From assembly GCA_964036045.1 (NCBI GenBank), contig OZ038382.1, positions 6,942,353 through 7,006,352 of the forward strand: 64,000 nucleotides of DNA, written 5' to 3'. Under the pieces are notes generated by a model, which had not been told where the DNA came from, searched no databases, and saw nothing but the letters and a program-made list of their open reading frames with translations. The translations under genes were made by a program, and so were the position numbers. The stretch is from Eutreptiella sp. 'Long Island Sound 2002' (taxonomy: Eukaryota; Euglenozoa; Euglenophyceae; Eutreptiales; Eutreptiaceae). This document shows positions 34,975 to 46,860 of the stretch, piece by piece (positions within the stretch are counted from its first letter, which is position 1; the number at the start of each line of letters is the position of its first letter).

Positions 34975-37275
34975 CGAGGAGGGCGTTGAAGAGGAAGTCT
35001 CGGACGCCCTCCCCCAGGGTGGCCGCCTGGACCAGGGTGGTCGCCCGGATGCGCTGGGTGGTGCCGGAGGTGCGGAGGTGTAGCACCTCCTGGTCTCCGA
35101 GTCCCCAGAGGTGCTGCCGTACCGCTGCGGGGTTGTGTAGGGCGTACGGTTTGGCCGGTGCGGCGGCTGGTGGTGCGGGGTGTGATGGGAGGGGTGGTGT
35201 GGGTCGGGGGGGGTGGTCGTTGTTGTCGCTTGTGGGGTTTGGTGATGGGGTTTCCCTTGTTGGCCGCCAGAGGGAGGACTCGCGGTGGTGTGTGTCGGCG
35301 GGGGCATCGCAATCAATCGGCTGGTGGGGGCCTCCACGTGGTGCTTCTGTGGCCTTGTCCCGGGGGGGGGGGGCGGGGGGGTGAAGTGGGGCTGGCACTG
35401 CTGGTGATGGGGGGTGCGGGGGTGGGTGTTGCGCTGGTTGGGAGTCTGGGCGTCCCGCGGGGTCGTGTGGGTGTTGCGTTTGCGTGCCGTACGGTGCTTG
35501 TGGTCCCTGGCTGGTTGCGGTGACGAGGTACTGGTGGGAGGCGGCCGCATGGGCATCCGGACGGGGCTGTGGTCCGTAGGTATTGGGTGGCTGCCGGTGG
35601 AAGGTGCTTACTGGTATGGGGTGTGGGTAGGGGGGCTGCTGGTGGTTGTGGGGTGCTCCTACTAGGCCTTGGTGCCGCTGGTGCGCGTGCGCGGCTCCCT
35701 ACGGGTTCACGGGGGTGTACGGTGGTCCGTATGTCGTGAGCTCGTGTAGTGGGGGCGGTAGGTGGTGCTGGATCGCGTGGTGGTGGTGTTGAGGGTGTGT
35801 TGGCCGTGTGTGGTACCACGGCGTTGGTGGGTGCAGTGGCAGGGGCTGGTGGTGGTGGTACACGTGATGGTGTGGTGCGGTGAGGTGTGCCGTGTGGAAT
35901 GGGTGGCCCGTGGGGCCCCGCTGCGCTGGGGCGTGGTGGTGATGCAGCTGGTGGGGGTCGCTGTAGTATTGGGGCATCGGGGGGTAGGGGTTTGGAGGGA
36001 CGGGGGCGTGGTGGTGGTGTTGGTGGTGCCGTGTTCCCTGGCTCTGCGTCAATGGTGGTCCTGGCATGGCGTGGACGTGTGTGGGCGGTGGTTGCTGGCT
36101 GGGCTGCCGGGTTAGGGTGCTGTGGTACGGTGGTGCTGGTGGGCGCTGGTGGGGGCGGTGCTGTTGGTGTGCCCCGGGGGTCTGGGCGTGGGGTGGCGCG
36201 GCGTGGCTGGACCTGGGCTTGGTCAGGGCGCTGCGCCCTGCTGGCGGGTGCGCTGGCGGGCCCCTTGACCTGTCTTGGTCTTCTTGGCCTGGTTGGAGTC
36301 GGGCGCGGGTGAACCCCCCTGTCCCTGTGGGGGCGACGGGGAGCGGGCGTGCCAGCGAAGCGCGTCTCTGAGGCGCGCCTCGAGGCCTGTGACGTAGGCG
36401 CGCTGGTCCGCGGGGTCCATCCGTGCGGCGGTGGTTTCGTTTGGGGCGGCCAGGTGGGCGTCCCGAAAGGATGCTCAGCCCTCCGGGGGCCTCAGCTGCA
36501 TGGGGTGGGGGGGGTGTGCCGGGTAGAGGAGTGCGCTGAGTGGGTAAGGTGTTCCTTTCCGTTGGCCGAGGGCGGTGTTGAACCGGCGGCAAGTGATTCG
36601 GAGGTAGGCTGCTATCTCCTCTGGTGCCGTGTCCGCCCACGCTTCCGGCGTCGGGGCTGCTGCTTGGGGGGCCGGGAGCTGTTGGTCTGGGAGGTAGAGG
36701 TCAGGGTGGTGGAGGTATAGGGCGAGAAGGACGTGGCGGGCCGCCACTTTCAAGCCGCCCCCGCTGTGGCGCAGGGGCGGGCTGTGGGGGGGCAGAGGTG
36801 TGCTGCCCGTGGCCATGGCTATGGTCCACGCGTGGTCCGCCGCGTTTGCCACGTAGTACCCCCCCAGGTGGTCCCGGAGGGCATCCGTGAGTGGCCTGAA
36901 GAAGCTGGGGTGGCTGGCGGGGGGGGGGTGCGGCTGGGGCCGCGGGCCGCGCGCGGTGGTGGGGGTTGAGATCCCTGCAGTGGGGGCAGTGGGTGAGGCG
37001 GTATGCGGCTCCTAGGCAGACCCAGTGGTCTGGGTTGCAGGGTAGGGCCGTCTGTGGTAGCCGCTGGCACACGCAGAGGGGGCATGCGGTGGCTGGCGGT
37101 TGGCGGTACTTGTGGACGGACGGTGGCGTGGGGGAATGGCGGCTTGCGGCATGCGCATGCTGGAGGGTGTGTGTGCGGTGCCTGTGGTGCTCGTGTGTGC
37201 CGTGCCGGTGTTGTGCCTGGTGGATGGTGTGTAGGCGTGCTGGGGGTCCCGTGTTGGGTGGTATGTCGTGGGGCA
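34975..37275 (-). mobile_element. Unclassified GT-skewed repeat, copy 1
   Basis: 34,978 to about 35,810 is clearly homologous to 46,720-47,627, so this is a repeat family. The plus strand is extremely G+T rich; the coding (minus) strand is therefore C+A rich and encodes long Pro/His/Thr runs separating normal-looking blocks. Copy 1 extends further 5' (to about 37,275) than copy 2. At its 3' side it is cut by the palindrome array. No reverse transcriptase, transposase or recombinase motif was recognised. Confidence 0.7.
36475..37150 (-). CDS. Unfamiliar Cys-rich plus helical protein of the GT-skewed repeat
   Basis: The minus strand first encodes a compact Cys/His cluster: CPLCVCQRLPQTALPC, then H and C, then CPHC (about 36,970-37,085). 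This spacing could hold two zinc ions, as in RING- or B-box-like folds. After a frame change near 36,930-36,960 a well-formed segment follows: LTDALRDHLGGYYVANAADH, a KVAARHVLLALYLHHPDLY helix, and AAYLRITCRRFNTALG, ending at 36,475. The change of frame means either an intron or decay. It could be the nucleic-acid-binding ORF of a mobile element; no family is recognised. Confidence 0.4.
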
Positions 37276-39966
37276 GGTTCTCATGGTTGGTAGAACAAGA
37301 GGCTTCTAATAACATGCCACTGTTTGAGCATGACACTCAGGAAGTCTGGCGGCTGTTGTACCTGAAGGCCGAAAGTATTGAGCGCCAAGAAAAGCTGCAA
37401 TACCTCAGACAGACCTGGAAATCCTCCATCTGGTCTGAGGAGGACGATGATTCCTACACGCTACCTGACCCTGAGATACCCCTGGTGTATTTTCTGCACT
37501 ATGGGCAACAATGTTCCCCTGAGTGCAACGATGGCTGAGTACCTGCCGAAACGGCTGATCGGCAGAAAAAGAAAGAGCTTGGTAAGAGCAACCTCCATGC
37601 TGAGGAGGATTTCCTGCAGAAAATCGAGAGTCTGAACCTTGACCCCCGACTGAAGAAACTGCTCCTAACCTATGAGGAGGTGTTCGGCGCCCTGCCGCCT
37701 CCCCTGTCTTGTAAAAAACTGGTCCTGATGGACGTGAGACTGAGACCTGAATTTGAGAAGATGCGAGTGAGACGTCGTCCCTACCCCGCTCCTCAGGAAC
37801 AGGTTGCAAAAATCGAGCGCCAGATCCAGGAATGTATTGATGCTGGCCTTGTGGAGGAATATAAGAAGGGGGACTACCCCCACCACCTGCTTCCTGGTTG
37901 CTAAACCAAGATCGACTGGCCTGTGATTGCTCGTTCGCTATGGTGAGGTCAACAAGAAAACCCAAAACCACTCAGGGAGTATTCCCAACATGGAAAACAC
38001 CCTGGAGCGCATGGCCAAGGGCCGGTACAAGACCAAAAGGGACAAACACAGTGGTTTCTTACAGGTTGACCTAACAGCCGCAGCTCAGGAACTGCTGGCC
38101 TTTATAACTCCTAAAGGTCGCGTGTTTCCCTGGAAGGTCATGCCTTTTGGGGTGGCTAATGCCCCGGCACTCTTCCAAGAACTGATGAACAAAATGTTGT
38201 ACATACTGAGGCGCAGACCTCTAGTAAAGGAGTTCATTTCCTGAGGGGCAGAAATGGAGGCCCGCATCGATGGCATGAGTTTGGGTACCAATATCCAAGA
38301 GGACCATGTACTTCTCCTCCGTGAGTTGTTCATTGTTTGTCAGGAAAGCCATCTCCGAATCAAACTCGAAAAATGCGAGTTCATGAAAGAGGAGATGGGG
38401 TATTTGGGTTTCGATGTGGGGTATGGCTGGTGGAAACCAACCGTGTCTAAGATGCAGCCCCTACATGACATGCAGATGACCCTAAAACGGGTCTACACGA
38501 CGTGAGGAGTTTTGTGGGCGTCTGTAACTTCTATAGGCGACACATCCACAATTTTACCTACTCCTCTGCCCCTCTCACTGACCCAATCAAGAAAACTACT
38601 CCCTCGAGGTGGACCGCCAGAGAGGAGGAGTGTTTCCAGGAGTTGAAGAAGAAAATTGCCTCCTCCACCTGCCTGGGCGTACCCCGCCCTAGAGGCGAGA
38701 TAGTCCTGATCACTGATGCCAGTGATGTAGGGGGGGTGGAACGATATACCAATGGTGAGAGCCGAACCCAGCTGAACTAACCCACTGCCATTATCGTACC
38801 AGCGGACTGAACCGTGATGGCTCCTTGAAGCACGACTATCCTTCCAGTGAGTGGCGACTTGTGCCACTGGGACACTGGAACTGGAAATGGAACCAAGCGC
38901 GTTCCAATTACAGCACCTAAGACCAGGAACTCCTGGCCGGTATGTTACTGCTCTCATCACAGTCCCGACTATTGGGATCTAATCCTATTGTCTGGCTCTG
39001 TGACCAGGAACCGTTGAAGTCCTTTTCAGAAGGGCCCACCACCGGAGAAAGCGAAGCTAAAACGGTGGTAAACTTACCTCAGCCAGTTGAGGCTGACAGT
39101 CCATCATATCCCTGGTATAAAAAATGAACTGTCTGAGTGTATATCGCGCAACAACTTCGATGCGCTTATTGGTGAGAGCTCTGAGGCACTCGCTAAAGAG
39201 GCTTTCCTGCGTATCGATGTCCAGCTTGACCTGTCTATGCGGACTGCTGGATTCCTCGAGGGTTGGTGCCTAACTGACTATCAGTCACAGTATAAAGAAA
39301 TTCTCCACACCCTCAGCACTGGTCTCGAACCCCGTGTCATCGACGGGCACCAGTGGTATAAAAACAACGAGTACCTCTTCTACGAGGACTGTATAGTCGT
39401 GCCTGAGGAACGACTTGATGGTTGCCTACAGTGGTCCAATCTCAGCTCAGGTCACACTGGCGCTAATCGCTTACTGGACTTCTTCCGTGAGTGTTTTTAC
39501 TCTGGTCTAACCCTGACTGAACTGAGGTCCCGTATGCAGACCATTGTGGATGCTTGTGGCTGTCATGCCAGCAAGCAGAGCAACAGTAGGGATAGGGGAC
39601 TGATTTCCAGCTTACCCATACCCTATTGTACTAACTCCGTTCTCTACGTGGATCTCGTCCACAGCCTACCTCGCTTCGGCAGGTGTGATAGTTGCCTAGT
39701 GTTCAGCTGTGGCCTGTCTCGCTTCACCCGTGTGTTCCCTTGCAATAAGAAAATCACAGGTGAGCAGACTGTGAAAATGTTGGTCGAACAATGGTTCGAA
39801 CCCTTTGCAGCACCTAAGGAGGTGCACTCTGATGAGGATGTACGCATCCGCAGTGATACTGGATGGTACAAACGAGTCCTGAATGCCCTTAACATCGAGG
39901 TAACCACAGGTGTGCCCTAGACCAACACATCTAACCCTCTTTGTGAGAGACAAAACCGTGTAGTGG
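37276..39966 (+). pseudogene. Degenerate Ty3/gypsy pol (RT, RNase H, integrase core)
   Basis: Pieces in shifting frames give a recognisable order: a pre-RT segment (about 37,640-37,900), RT palm (about 37,930-38,500; FLQVDLTAAAQ, then PFGVANAPALFQELMNKM), a thumb/connection region (VRSFVGVCNFYRRHI, 38,500-38,600), an RNase H start (ILITDASDVGG-like, about 38,700), an HHCC-region remnant (39,440-39,580) and the integrase core (YVDLVHSLPRFG; VHSDEDV, 39,640-39,920). In the RT active site the IDD motif reads IDG. Stop codons include 38,242-38,244 and 39,918-39,920, with frameshifts near 37,910 and 38,500. Reading beyond the last stop (NPLCERQNR, the integrase Glu region) runs straight into the LTR at 39,967, which truncates it. 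Not functional. Confidence 0.88.
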
Positions 39967-42352
39967 TGAAGCCGGTTCGGACCCCCGTGGCCATCTTTGG
40001 GTCACTTGGGGTGTGTATCTATGTGCCGGCAAGCCGCCATTGGCTGATATCATACTCTCCCATCCACCTGACCTATCCTGATGTGATAGTGTGATAGGTT
40101 TGGCCATTCCAGCTATGAGCGGCCATATTCAATACCGAGGCGCACCGGCTGAGATTTATATATCAGAATATCAGGAATCAACAGGGTTTTTCTATCATAA
40201 TGTTCCCGTAATTTTTCAGCCTTCGGTTCTGATTGTCAATGTATCGGCGACTGTCAGTTGGCTCGCGATTTTGCGGTAACCGATTGGTTAACTGTTATTT
40301 GCAGATATTTTGGCAGAAACCCCGATGAAGGGTCAGATTTCATCAGTAAAGGGTTCGTTGCTTCCGCAATTTTCATGTTATACACTCGCAAAATTAATCC
40401 GATTTTTTCAGACTTTCAGAATCGGATTTTCGACTTCGACATCGCCGCACTTGATATGATGAATCTCGAGTGGTCATACATTTTTCCCCGATCACGAATC
40501 AACCTTCCTTTTGTTATCTCCTTCGTTTTTCTTGGAGATAAAGGAGAAACAAAAGTGATTCGTGAGGCCACTTTGAAAGGTCATATCTCCGGCTCACGGC
40601 GAGGAATACCAATTTCGAGAATTGGGTTGGAACCGCCTTGGTCTCAACTTAATTTAGGAAGCATCAAACGCCTTTGATGTGTACACATGCCCGGTGTAGC
40701 AAGGGATAATGGCCAAGATGGTAGAAAGTGATATATAACTCTTGGACCGTGCAACCGAATATTTTAATGCGACTTTCGAGTGTACCGCATGAGTGTTGGT
40801 GTTGCATAGAAACTTTCCTTGGGTTCCTACGTATTTTTAACGTGTAGTTAGGTCCATGGAGGGGCATGGCATACCATGGTGGGAGCCACTTTTTGAGGGT
40901 ATGTGTTATATGCATGGTATGTGCTTCGATATGCTCACGCCCATGTTATATATCTCCGTTTGTAGGAAGATATATGGAGTCATACGTGGCAAGGGCTTCG
41001 CCCATGTCCCAATGGTGAGCTCCATAGTGCTAGACTAAGTCTACCGCTCATATCGTGCATGTGGGAGGGCTCACGGAGCGACCCACAAGCGCCACTATCA
41101 ATTTTCCCATTTTCATGGTGCGTGTTGGGAGGAGGTTCGAAGGTGTCCCTATGCGTCCATGTGGGGATCCAAGTGGGGGGATTGTTTGCAAATGGTCCCA
41201 AGCCATTGTGTTTTGAATCATATGTTGATACCATGGGTGAGCGAAGTTATATACTATTGTAATTATCTTGAATTTGGCATTATTTGCATGTTTTTGACCT
41301 CATTTTATGCTCATTTTGTATTTTATGTGCTCAACTGGTCGGCTAACAGTAAAGTGCCTAGAGATCCGTGAACTATGGTATGTTGCTTTTATGTTGGCAT
41401 ATGCTTCGGTGTTGCACCTCACCATATGCCGGATCACGTGGTCACTTTGGCGTGGCACACGAGGCCTCACAAAATTAGGTCTCAAATTCATGAGCTGACT
41501 TGTGAAGCATGTCATGTACATAACCGGAGGGGTTTTTCGGAGCCAATGATGGGATATTCTTGGGCATGGACCTTTGGTCTATATCACCCTTGTATATTAC
41601 TTTCCGGTTTGACACATGCATGGAGCATTTGAATATTTGCCATATGCATTTTTGAGTATATAATTGATTTTTGGGCATAATGGTGTGATTTGCCTGATTT
41701 TGCCATGTTGTGAGGTCATCTTCATGGGGCACCTCTCCAAGCCCAATCGACTTTGAGTCCAACCAAGGTTATGTCAGGGTAGGGCATGGTCCTGAGTGCC
41801 ACTCTAGGCCATGATACGCCACCTCCCCTATTGGACTAGGATTTAGAGGCTGGGGAGGGAACACATTTTTGGGGTTTATGTAGTGACTTTTGACACATGG
41901 CATTTAGCCATCCTATTTGACTGGGTTCAGGGCATCATGTAGGCGAGTCAGGGGAAGGTCCTGAGTCCAGGGAATGAGGGGTCTATGGCTGTGATTGTGT
42001 ACGTTTCCATCTTTCCCCAACTTTGCTTTATTTGTGTTCATATGCCAATTTCAGGGCTTCCTCTTTGGTGCAATTCTTGTACATGCCCACCGCCCGTGTC
42101 TCCGTGTGCACCGTGAGACAACCGGCGTGTTGAAAGGAAGCCCTCAGTGTGGATTGATTGGATTTAGATTGTACTTGGGAGTTGGGTATTGCAAGGGTTT
42201 TGTGTGAAGGAGGCTATTTTTCTATTTTTTGTGGGAGATTGTGCAGGATAGGGCAAGATCATGCAGACCCTGGTGAGAAGCAAGACCCTAGGAGTGACGG
42301 GATATGGTGGAAGGGGTACAGCAGGGGCCGGTCCTGGTAGGGACCTTCTTTA
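39967..42352 (+). mobile_element. Element A 5' LTR (2,386 bp)
   Basis: Starts TGAAGCCGGTTCGGACC and ends CCTTCTTTA immediately before a primer-binding site. It is the same family as the LTRs at 47,856-50,206 and 58,694-61,058, in opposite orientation and more diverged. It interrupts the degenerate pol at 39,966/39,967. The last 92 bases already lie in the gag reading frame. Confidence 0.9.
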
Positions 42353-43007
42353 TGGTAGCAGAGGAGTACCTGCCCCCTACCGCCGCACCGGGGACTTGGG
42401 GCCTCATGAGCCCTGCCCAAGGACGCCCCGGGTGCAGATTGTGGAGTCCGTTGAGTCGACGCCGGACTGGGAAGCCCGAGAAGAGCGAAGATGCTCAGAA
42501 CGGAGAGCCCTTGCAGGACATGGGCTAGACATGGAGGACCTGGCCTCCATGTGTGAAAGGCAATGCCGTAAGGCTTGCAATCTCCGCTCTGCTGCGGAGG
42601 AGTTGGAGGAGACTGGCAGCAACAGCAGAGCCCGGCGTTACCGGAAGCGTGGGTCCCCAAAACCCGCGGCGGAAGCCAGGGCGATGGAGATGGATCCCAG
42701 CCCGGTCAGGCTGTGGTCAGCTGCAGATTCCGAGGGGCACTCCGAGGGCTATCGGACCGCTTACCCTTCGGAGTCGGAGCAGATGGCCAGACCGACCACA
42801 AGGGCGAACACGGCCCCAGAACCCAGCCTGGAGCATGACGCTGAGGCGTTGGAGAGACCTGCCAGTGCCAGAAAGGTGCCTGTGGCCCGGCACACGGAGC
42901 CAACGCGGGATAACATGGGCGACACACCCATGGCCGAGGAGTCCGAGGCGCCGGGAACCGTGGGATGCGCCAGATCAGGTGGAAAGCACGTTGAGTGCCA
43001 CTGCGAG
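42261..43007 (+). pseudogene. Element A gag, N-terminal part
   Basis: Open frame beginning MQTLVRSKTLG inside the LTR, crossing the PBS, and continuing through DLASMCERQCRKAC and the acidic, Pro-rich N-terminal gag region to HVECHCE. At 43,007 the homology to other gag copies stops abruptly and (GTAG)n begins, so the gene is cut by the inserted repeat. The frame is open up to that point. A later gag portion of the same type resumes at 47,628 and 61,059. Confidence 0.8.
42353..42364 (+). promoter_or_regulatory. Primer-binding site, element A (initiator-Met tRNA)
   Basis: TGGTAGCAGAGG lies directly after the LTR end. It is the exact 12-base complement of CCUCUGCUACCA, the 3' end of many eukaryotic initiator-Met tRNAs. 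Confidence 0.88.
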
Positions 43008-43590
43008 GTAGGTAGGTAGGTATCTTCGGGAGCTCGGGATGCCTCCTTTGACATTGCAGGAAGAAGGTCTTACCAAGGGGACGTCCTGTCCCTCCCACTG
43101 CCCTATGTCAGGTACCTCTTGAGCCGCTCCCGCATGTGCTTGGGAAGGCATTGTCGCGGCCACCCGGTCCATGTGTCCCAGGTGGGAGGGTGTCCCCACA
43201 TGTGTCCATGGGTAGGGCCACATGCCCCCTCCTTTGGGCGGCAGCTCTGGGGGCTGCCCAGCCGTGTGGAGTATCTCTCACCACAAGGGGTATTGCTCCC
43301 GCTAGTCTACGGTACGACCGCCTCACCCTTGTGGTTTGAGTTGCGGGGCCACTCTGCTTGGCAGATGACCCCCTCCTGGACTGTGTACCGGTTCGCCTGT
43401 CACCGGTTGCTTCCATGGCTCCGGGTGACGTTTGCCATGGTCCCCGATGCAGCCTGGCCGGGCTCGGACCAGTGGCCTTGGAGTACCGCTCCTGCCACTG
43501 GCCCGGTGGGTCGGCTGGGTCGCCCCAGTGCGTCCGACCCATGGGGTATTGGTTCTTTCCTGTCCCTCGGCCGCCCTACGTGTGTGCAGT

Positions 43591-43785
43591 GTCCTGGGCC
43601 GCTTGGCTCCTGTTCACCGGTGTGCCCGCGCGGTTTGCTGTGTTGCGTCTGCCGTGTCCTCGGCCACTTGGCTCCTGCTCACCGGTGCGCTCGCTCGGTG
43701 TGTTGTGTTGCGTGTGCGGTGTCCTGGGCCACTTGGCTCCCGTTCACCGGTGTGCGCGCTGTGTGCGGTGCGCCTGTGCCATGGG
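43591..43785. repeat. 65-bp triple tandem repeat
   Basis: Units begin GTCCTGGGCC or GTCCTCGGCC at 43,591, 43,656 and 43,721. Confidence 0.9.
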
Positions 43786-44501
43786 TGGTTGTGTTCCTCT
43801 TCCTCCCCCCCTAATTTTTTTTTGTTTTTTTTTTTCGTTTGATGGGAGAGAAAGAAAAACAGGGGCGCGCATACACTGCAGGCACAGGCATCGGCAGCTG
43901 GTGCGGCGGTGCAATAGTGTTGTGTCCTCTGGCGTGTGTCGTCGGTGCTGTGGCGGCGGTCGCGCCCCAGGGGTGCGGCTCGCGCGTCCTGATGTACACA
44001 GGCTTGGGTCAGGGTGGGTTTGGTGAGGTGTCTCTTTGCTTCTGGAGCTGGTTGGTTAGGCGGCTGTGTGGGCTGTGGGTGTGGGCTGTGGTTACGTTGT
44101 TCCCTCGGCGGGCCTGGTTAGGAGTCAAGGGTTAGCGGTTTCGGGGTGTGGCTCGGGTTTGATTTGTGTTTGGGTTTTGGCTCGGTTAGGCGGTTGCGAC
44201 GGTAGCGGGCCTGGGTTCGGTGCCTTTGGGCGTAGTGGTGCCCGTTGTCGTGTGCGTTGGCGTCCTTCGGCGTCTGGTTCGTTTGGTGACTTCTGGGCGG
44301 GGCCTGGCGTGGTGCCCCGTGGTGGTGGTTTGCTGGGTAACGGGGTTAGGTGGCGGCGCCGCTGGCCGGGGGGTCAGGCGTGTCGTGTTGTGTGGTGCGC
44401 AGGGCTCCTGGGGTGCTGTGGGTGCCGCCGGTGTCGGTGCGCCGACGCTTGTGGGGTGGTGAGGGGGTGTGTTTGTGCGGGGCCGGGCTTTGGGTGATGT
44501 C

Positions 44502-45044
44502 CTACAGGCGGATGCCGTCTCGCTGTGTCTCCTGGAGGGTCTCCCGCAGGCGCCTGAGGACATACGGGTGGTCCTGGGGCGCGGGGACGTTGCGGGGGCG
44601 GACTCCCAGGGGGTGGAGCGCATCGGCCAGCACGGCTTCCCATGCGGCCTGCGGCATCCACCCCCCCGCCGGCCGGAGGCGGCAGTTCTCCACCGACCCC
44701 TTGCGGGGCCGATGGACCAGGCCCTTGAGGGAGGGCTCTCCCCGGGCCCACTTTCGCAGCTCCCAGAGCTGCGTGTGGGTCCAGCGCTGCCACCACTGTC
44801 CCTGGGCGGGCCTGCGGTCTTGGGCGGAGGAGTGGGCGTGGGTGGGTGTGACAGGGTCGTGGGGACCGGTGGCGGTGGCGGGCCTGGGGGATTCCTCGTA
44901 GTCCTGTTCCGTGGGGGTGCGCGGGGGGTGGGGGCGCGCGCGGATATGGACCCGCGGGTGTGCGCGCACGGTTTCCGCCTCGGGGTTGGGCGGGGACTCG
45001 CGGCGGCGGCGGTAGTGGGGCATACGCTGTATGTGGGCTGTCAT
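44502..45044 (-). CDS. C-terminal segment of the unfamiliar GT-skewed-repeat protein
   Basis: The minus-strand frame is low-complexity Pro/Thr/His at first, then strongly protein-like: GQWWQRWTHTQLWELRKWAR, a Gly/Arg segment, WMPQAAWEAVLADALHPLG, and a final YVLRRLRETLQETQRDG helix before the stop at 44,502. Trp-rich and basic. The relation to 45,188-46,560 is by position and orientation only; a frame change or intron separates them. Function unknown. Confidence 0.4.
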   Translation of the reverse strand: MTAHIQRMPHYRRRRESPPNPEAETVRAHPRVHIRARPHPPRTPTEQDYEESPRPATATGPHDPVTPTHAHSSAQDRRPAQGQWWQRWTHTQLWELRKWARGEPSLKGLVHRPRKGSVENCRLRPAGGWMPQAAWEAVLADALHPLGVRPRNVPAPQDHPYVLRRLRETLQETQRDGIRL

Positions 45045-45187
45045 CGAGGGTTGGTAGGGGGGCGGGGACGCTGCTGGCCGACCCTGGCGTCGCTCTGGCC
45101 TGGTCAGGGGCGGTCCGTGGGCCTGGGGTCCGGGCTTGGAGAGGTGGCGGGACGAGGTGCGTCGTGCTTCGGCCGCGGCGCGCTCCG

Positions 45188-46860
45188 CTATGAAGGTGGT
45201 GGCGGTGGCGTCGGTGACGGTGGGGGGGCGATGTGCTGGGCGCTGCTGCCTCCGGGCCTGGGACGGCTGGGGCCGAATGTCATAGGAGACGTCCTCGGGG
45301 GGCCGGGCTCGCGCTGCCGTCGTGGCGCCGGGTTTGGATTTGGGTTTGGGCTTGGCTGCGGGTTGCGGTCGTGGCGCGCTGACGGGTTTGGGTGGCTGTT
45401 TGGTGGCGGTCTTGGGTTTCGGCTGGGTCGCGGGTGTGGGCCTCGTCGGGGCGTGGGCCTTGGCGGTGGCGGGCTTGCTCGCGGTGGGGGCGGGTTTGGG
45501 GGCCCGTTTGGGAGGTGTCCCCCGCGGCCTGGGGGGTGGAGTGCTGGATGAGGACGTGGTGGTGGTGGTGGATGAGGTGGTTGTGGTGGTGGAGGTTGTG
45601 GAGTCGGAGGCGGAGGAGAGGGCTGTGGGAGACGGCGGAGGGTCCTGGGCTTCGGGGGCGGGCGTTTGATGCTGGGTCCTGTAAGTAGCGAGAACGAGGG
45701 TGCAGGTTCGGGCACCGGGCGTGTGCGCGCGTTTTCCCTGGTGATCCGTGCGTGCTGGTGCTGGTGTGGCGGCGTTGTCTCGGCTGCGCGGGCGCGTGGG
45801 TTACCCGGGGGGTGGCCATATCTGCTCCAGGACGTGCGGGTTTGTTTGCTGGAGGTAGTCGAGGGTCTGGAAGAAGCATCGCTGGATGCCGGGCAGTCCT
45901 CCTCTGTGAGGTGAGGGTAGTTTTGGGTGGGGGTGTCTGGGCCCGGCCACAGCAGCGCCATGAGGCGGGCTGCCACCATGTATGGGCAGAGCTGTAGGGT
46001 GGTGGGGCGTGGGGGGGTGGGTCCCCTGCGGTTTGGGGGGGCTTCCCTCTGCTGGGGGCGCAGCGTGACCACCCACACCCACCGGTCCGTGGGGAACCCC
46101 CAGGTCCATTGGGTCCACTTGGCGAGGCAATACATCGCCCTACCAAGGCCCTGGCAGCTGCTGCGGATGGAGAGCAGCGTTTCCAGGGATTTGCGTTCCC
46201 ACGTGCCCCAGATGTGGGGGTCGCCCGGGTCGTCCCCCCTGGCGTACGTGTCGGGGCCTGGGTTGTGTGTGGGGGGGCTGTAGTCGGCGGGGAGGAGGGA
46301 GTCGGTGCCGTGTACCACCCAGTGGTTAGTGGGTGCGTGGTAGTGGGTGGTGGAGAGGGTGTAGTGCAGATTGTACATGAGGGTCATGTACGTGGAGGGG
46401 GCTGGCTGCCGCTCGTCGGGGGTGGGGATGTCCCCCGGGACGTGGTGCCGGAAGTTGCTCATGGAGGCCATCCGGGCTACCCATGTTTCCCGCTCCCACT
46501 CTTTGGTGTTGTCAGGGGTTGCGCCGGGTGGGGGTGGGCCATGTCGGGCTCGTGGTAGCGGGTGCGGCCCTTGGTGTCCACCCGCCCCGGCACGGGGTGC
46601 CCGACTAGGTGTCGCCCCCAGTCGATGGGGGGCACCCAGATCCGGCTCCCCGTGGGGGGCGGGCTCTCGCCGTCTGGGGTGGCGCTTGGGGGGCGGTCGT
46701 GTCGGGCGACGTGGAGGAAGGCGTCGAAGAGGAAGTCTCTGACGCCTTCCCCCAGGGTGGCCGCCTGGACCAGGGTGGCCGCCCGGATGCGGGTGCTGGT
46801 GCCGGAGGTGCGGAGGCACAGCACGACTTCCCGTTTCCCGAGTCCCCGGAGGTGCTGCCG
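45188..46860 (-). CDS. Central part of the unfamiliar GT-skewed-repeat protein
   Basis: Coding-like blocks on the minus strand: near 46,700-46,860 a helix pair (LVQAATLGEGVRDFLFDAFL) shared with copy 1, then RIWVPPIDWGRHLVGHPVPG. After a frame change near 46,500-46,560 come ETWVARMASMSNFRHHVPGD, YMTLMYNLHYTLSTTHYHAP, SIRSSCQGLGRAMYCLAKW and WVWVVTLRPQQ, then a ~200-residue Pro-rich tail to the stop at 45,188. These blocks have normal hydrophobic patterning amid C-rich codons, unlike the flanks. No known domain. The single base-frame change may be decay or an intron. Confidence 0.45.

Noticed and set aside
35158-36720. Plus-strand ORFs of 80-140 codons in copy 1 of the GT-skewed repeat
   Set aside because: Gly/Val/Trp-rich products of strand bias, with no conserved counterpart in copy 2.
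43008-43023. GTAGGTAGGT after CACTGCGAG as a splice donor in gag
   Set aside because: Although donor-like, the downstream sequence is repeat insert and the gag resumes upstream of the break point, so it is an insertion border.
43815-43835. T-run as the poly(A) tail (minus strand) marking the end of a LINE
   Set aside because: Sequence of the insert continues to 43,008, where the gag border lies, so this run is internal; it could still mark an older nested end.
44469-45551. Gly/Val/Leu-rich plus-strand ORFs in the GT-skewed repeat
   Set aside because: Composition follows the G+T bias; the minus strand has better-patterned protein segments.
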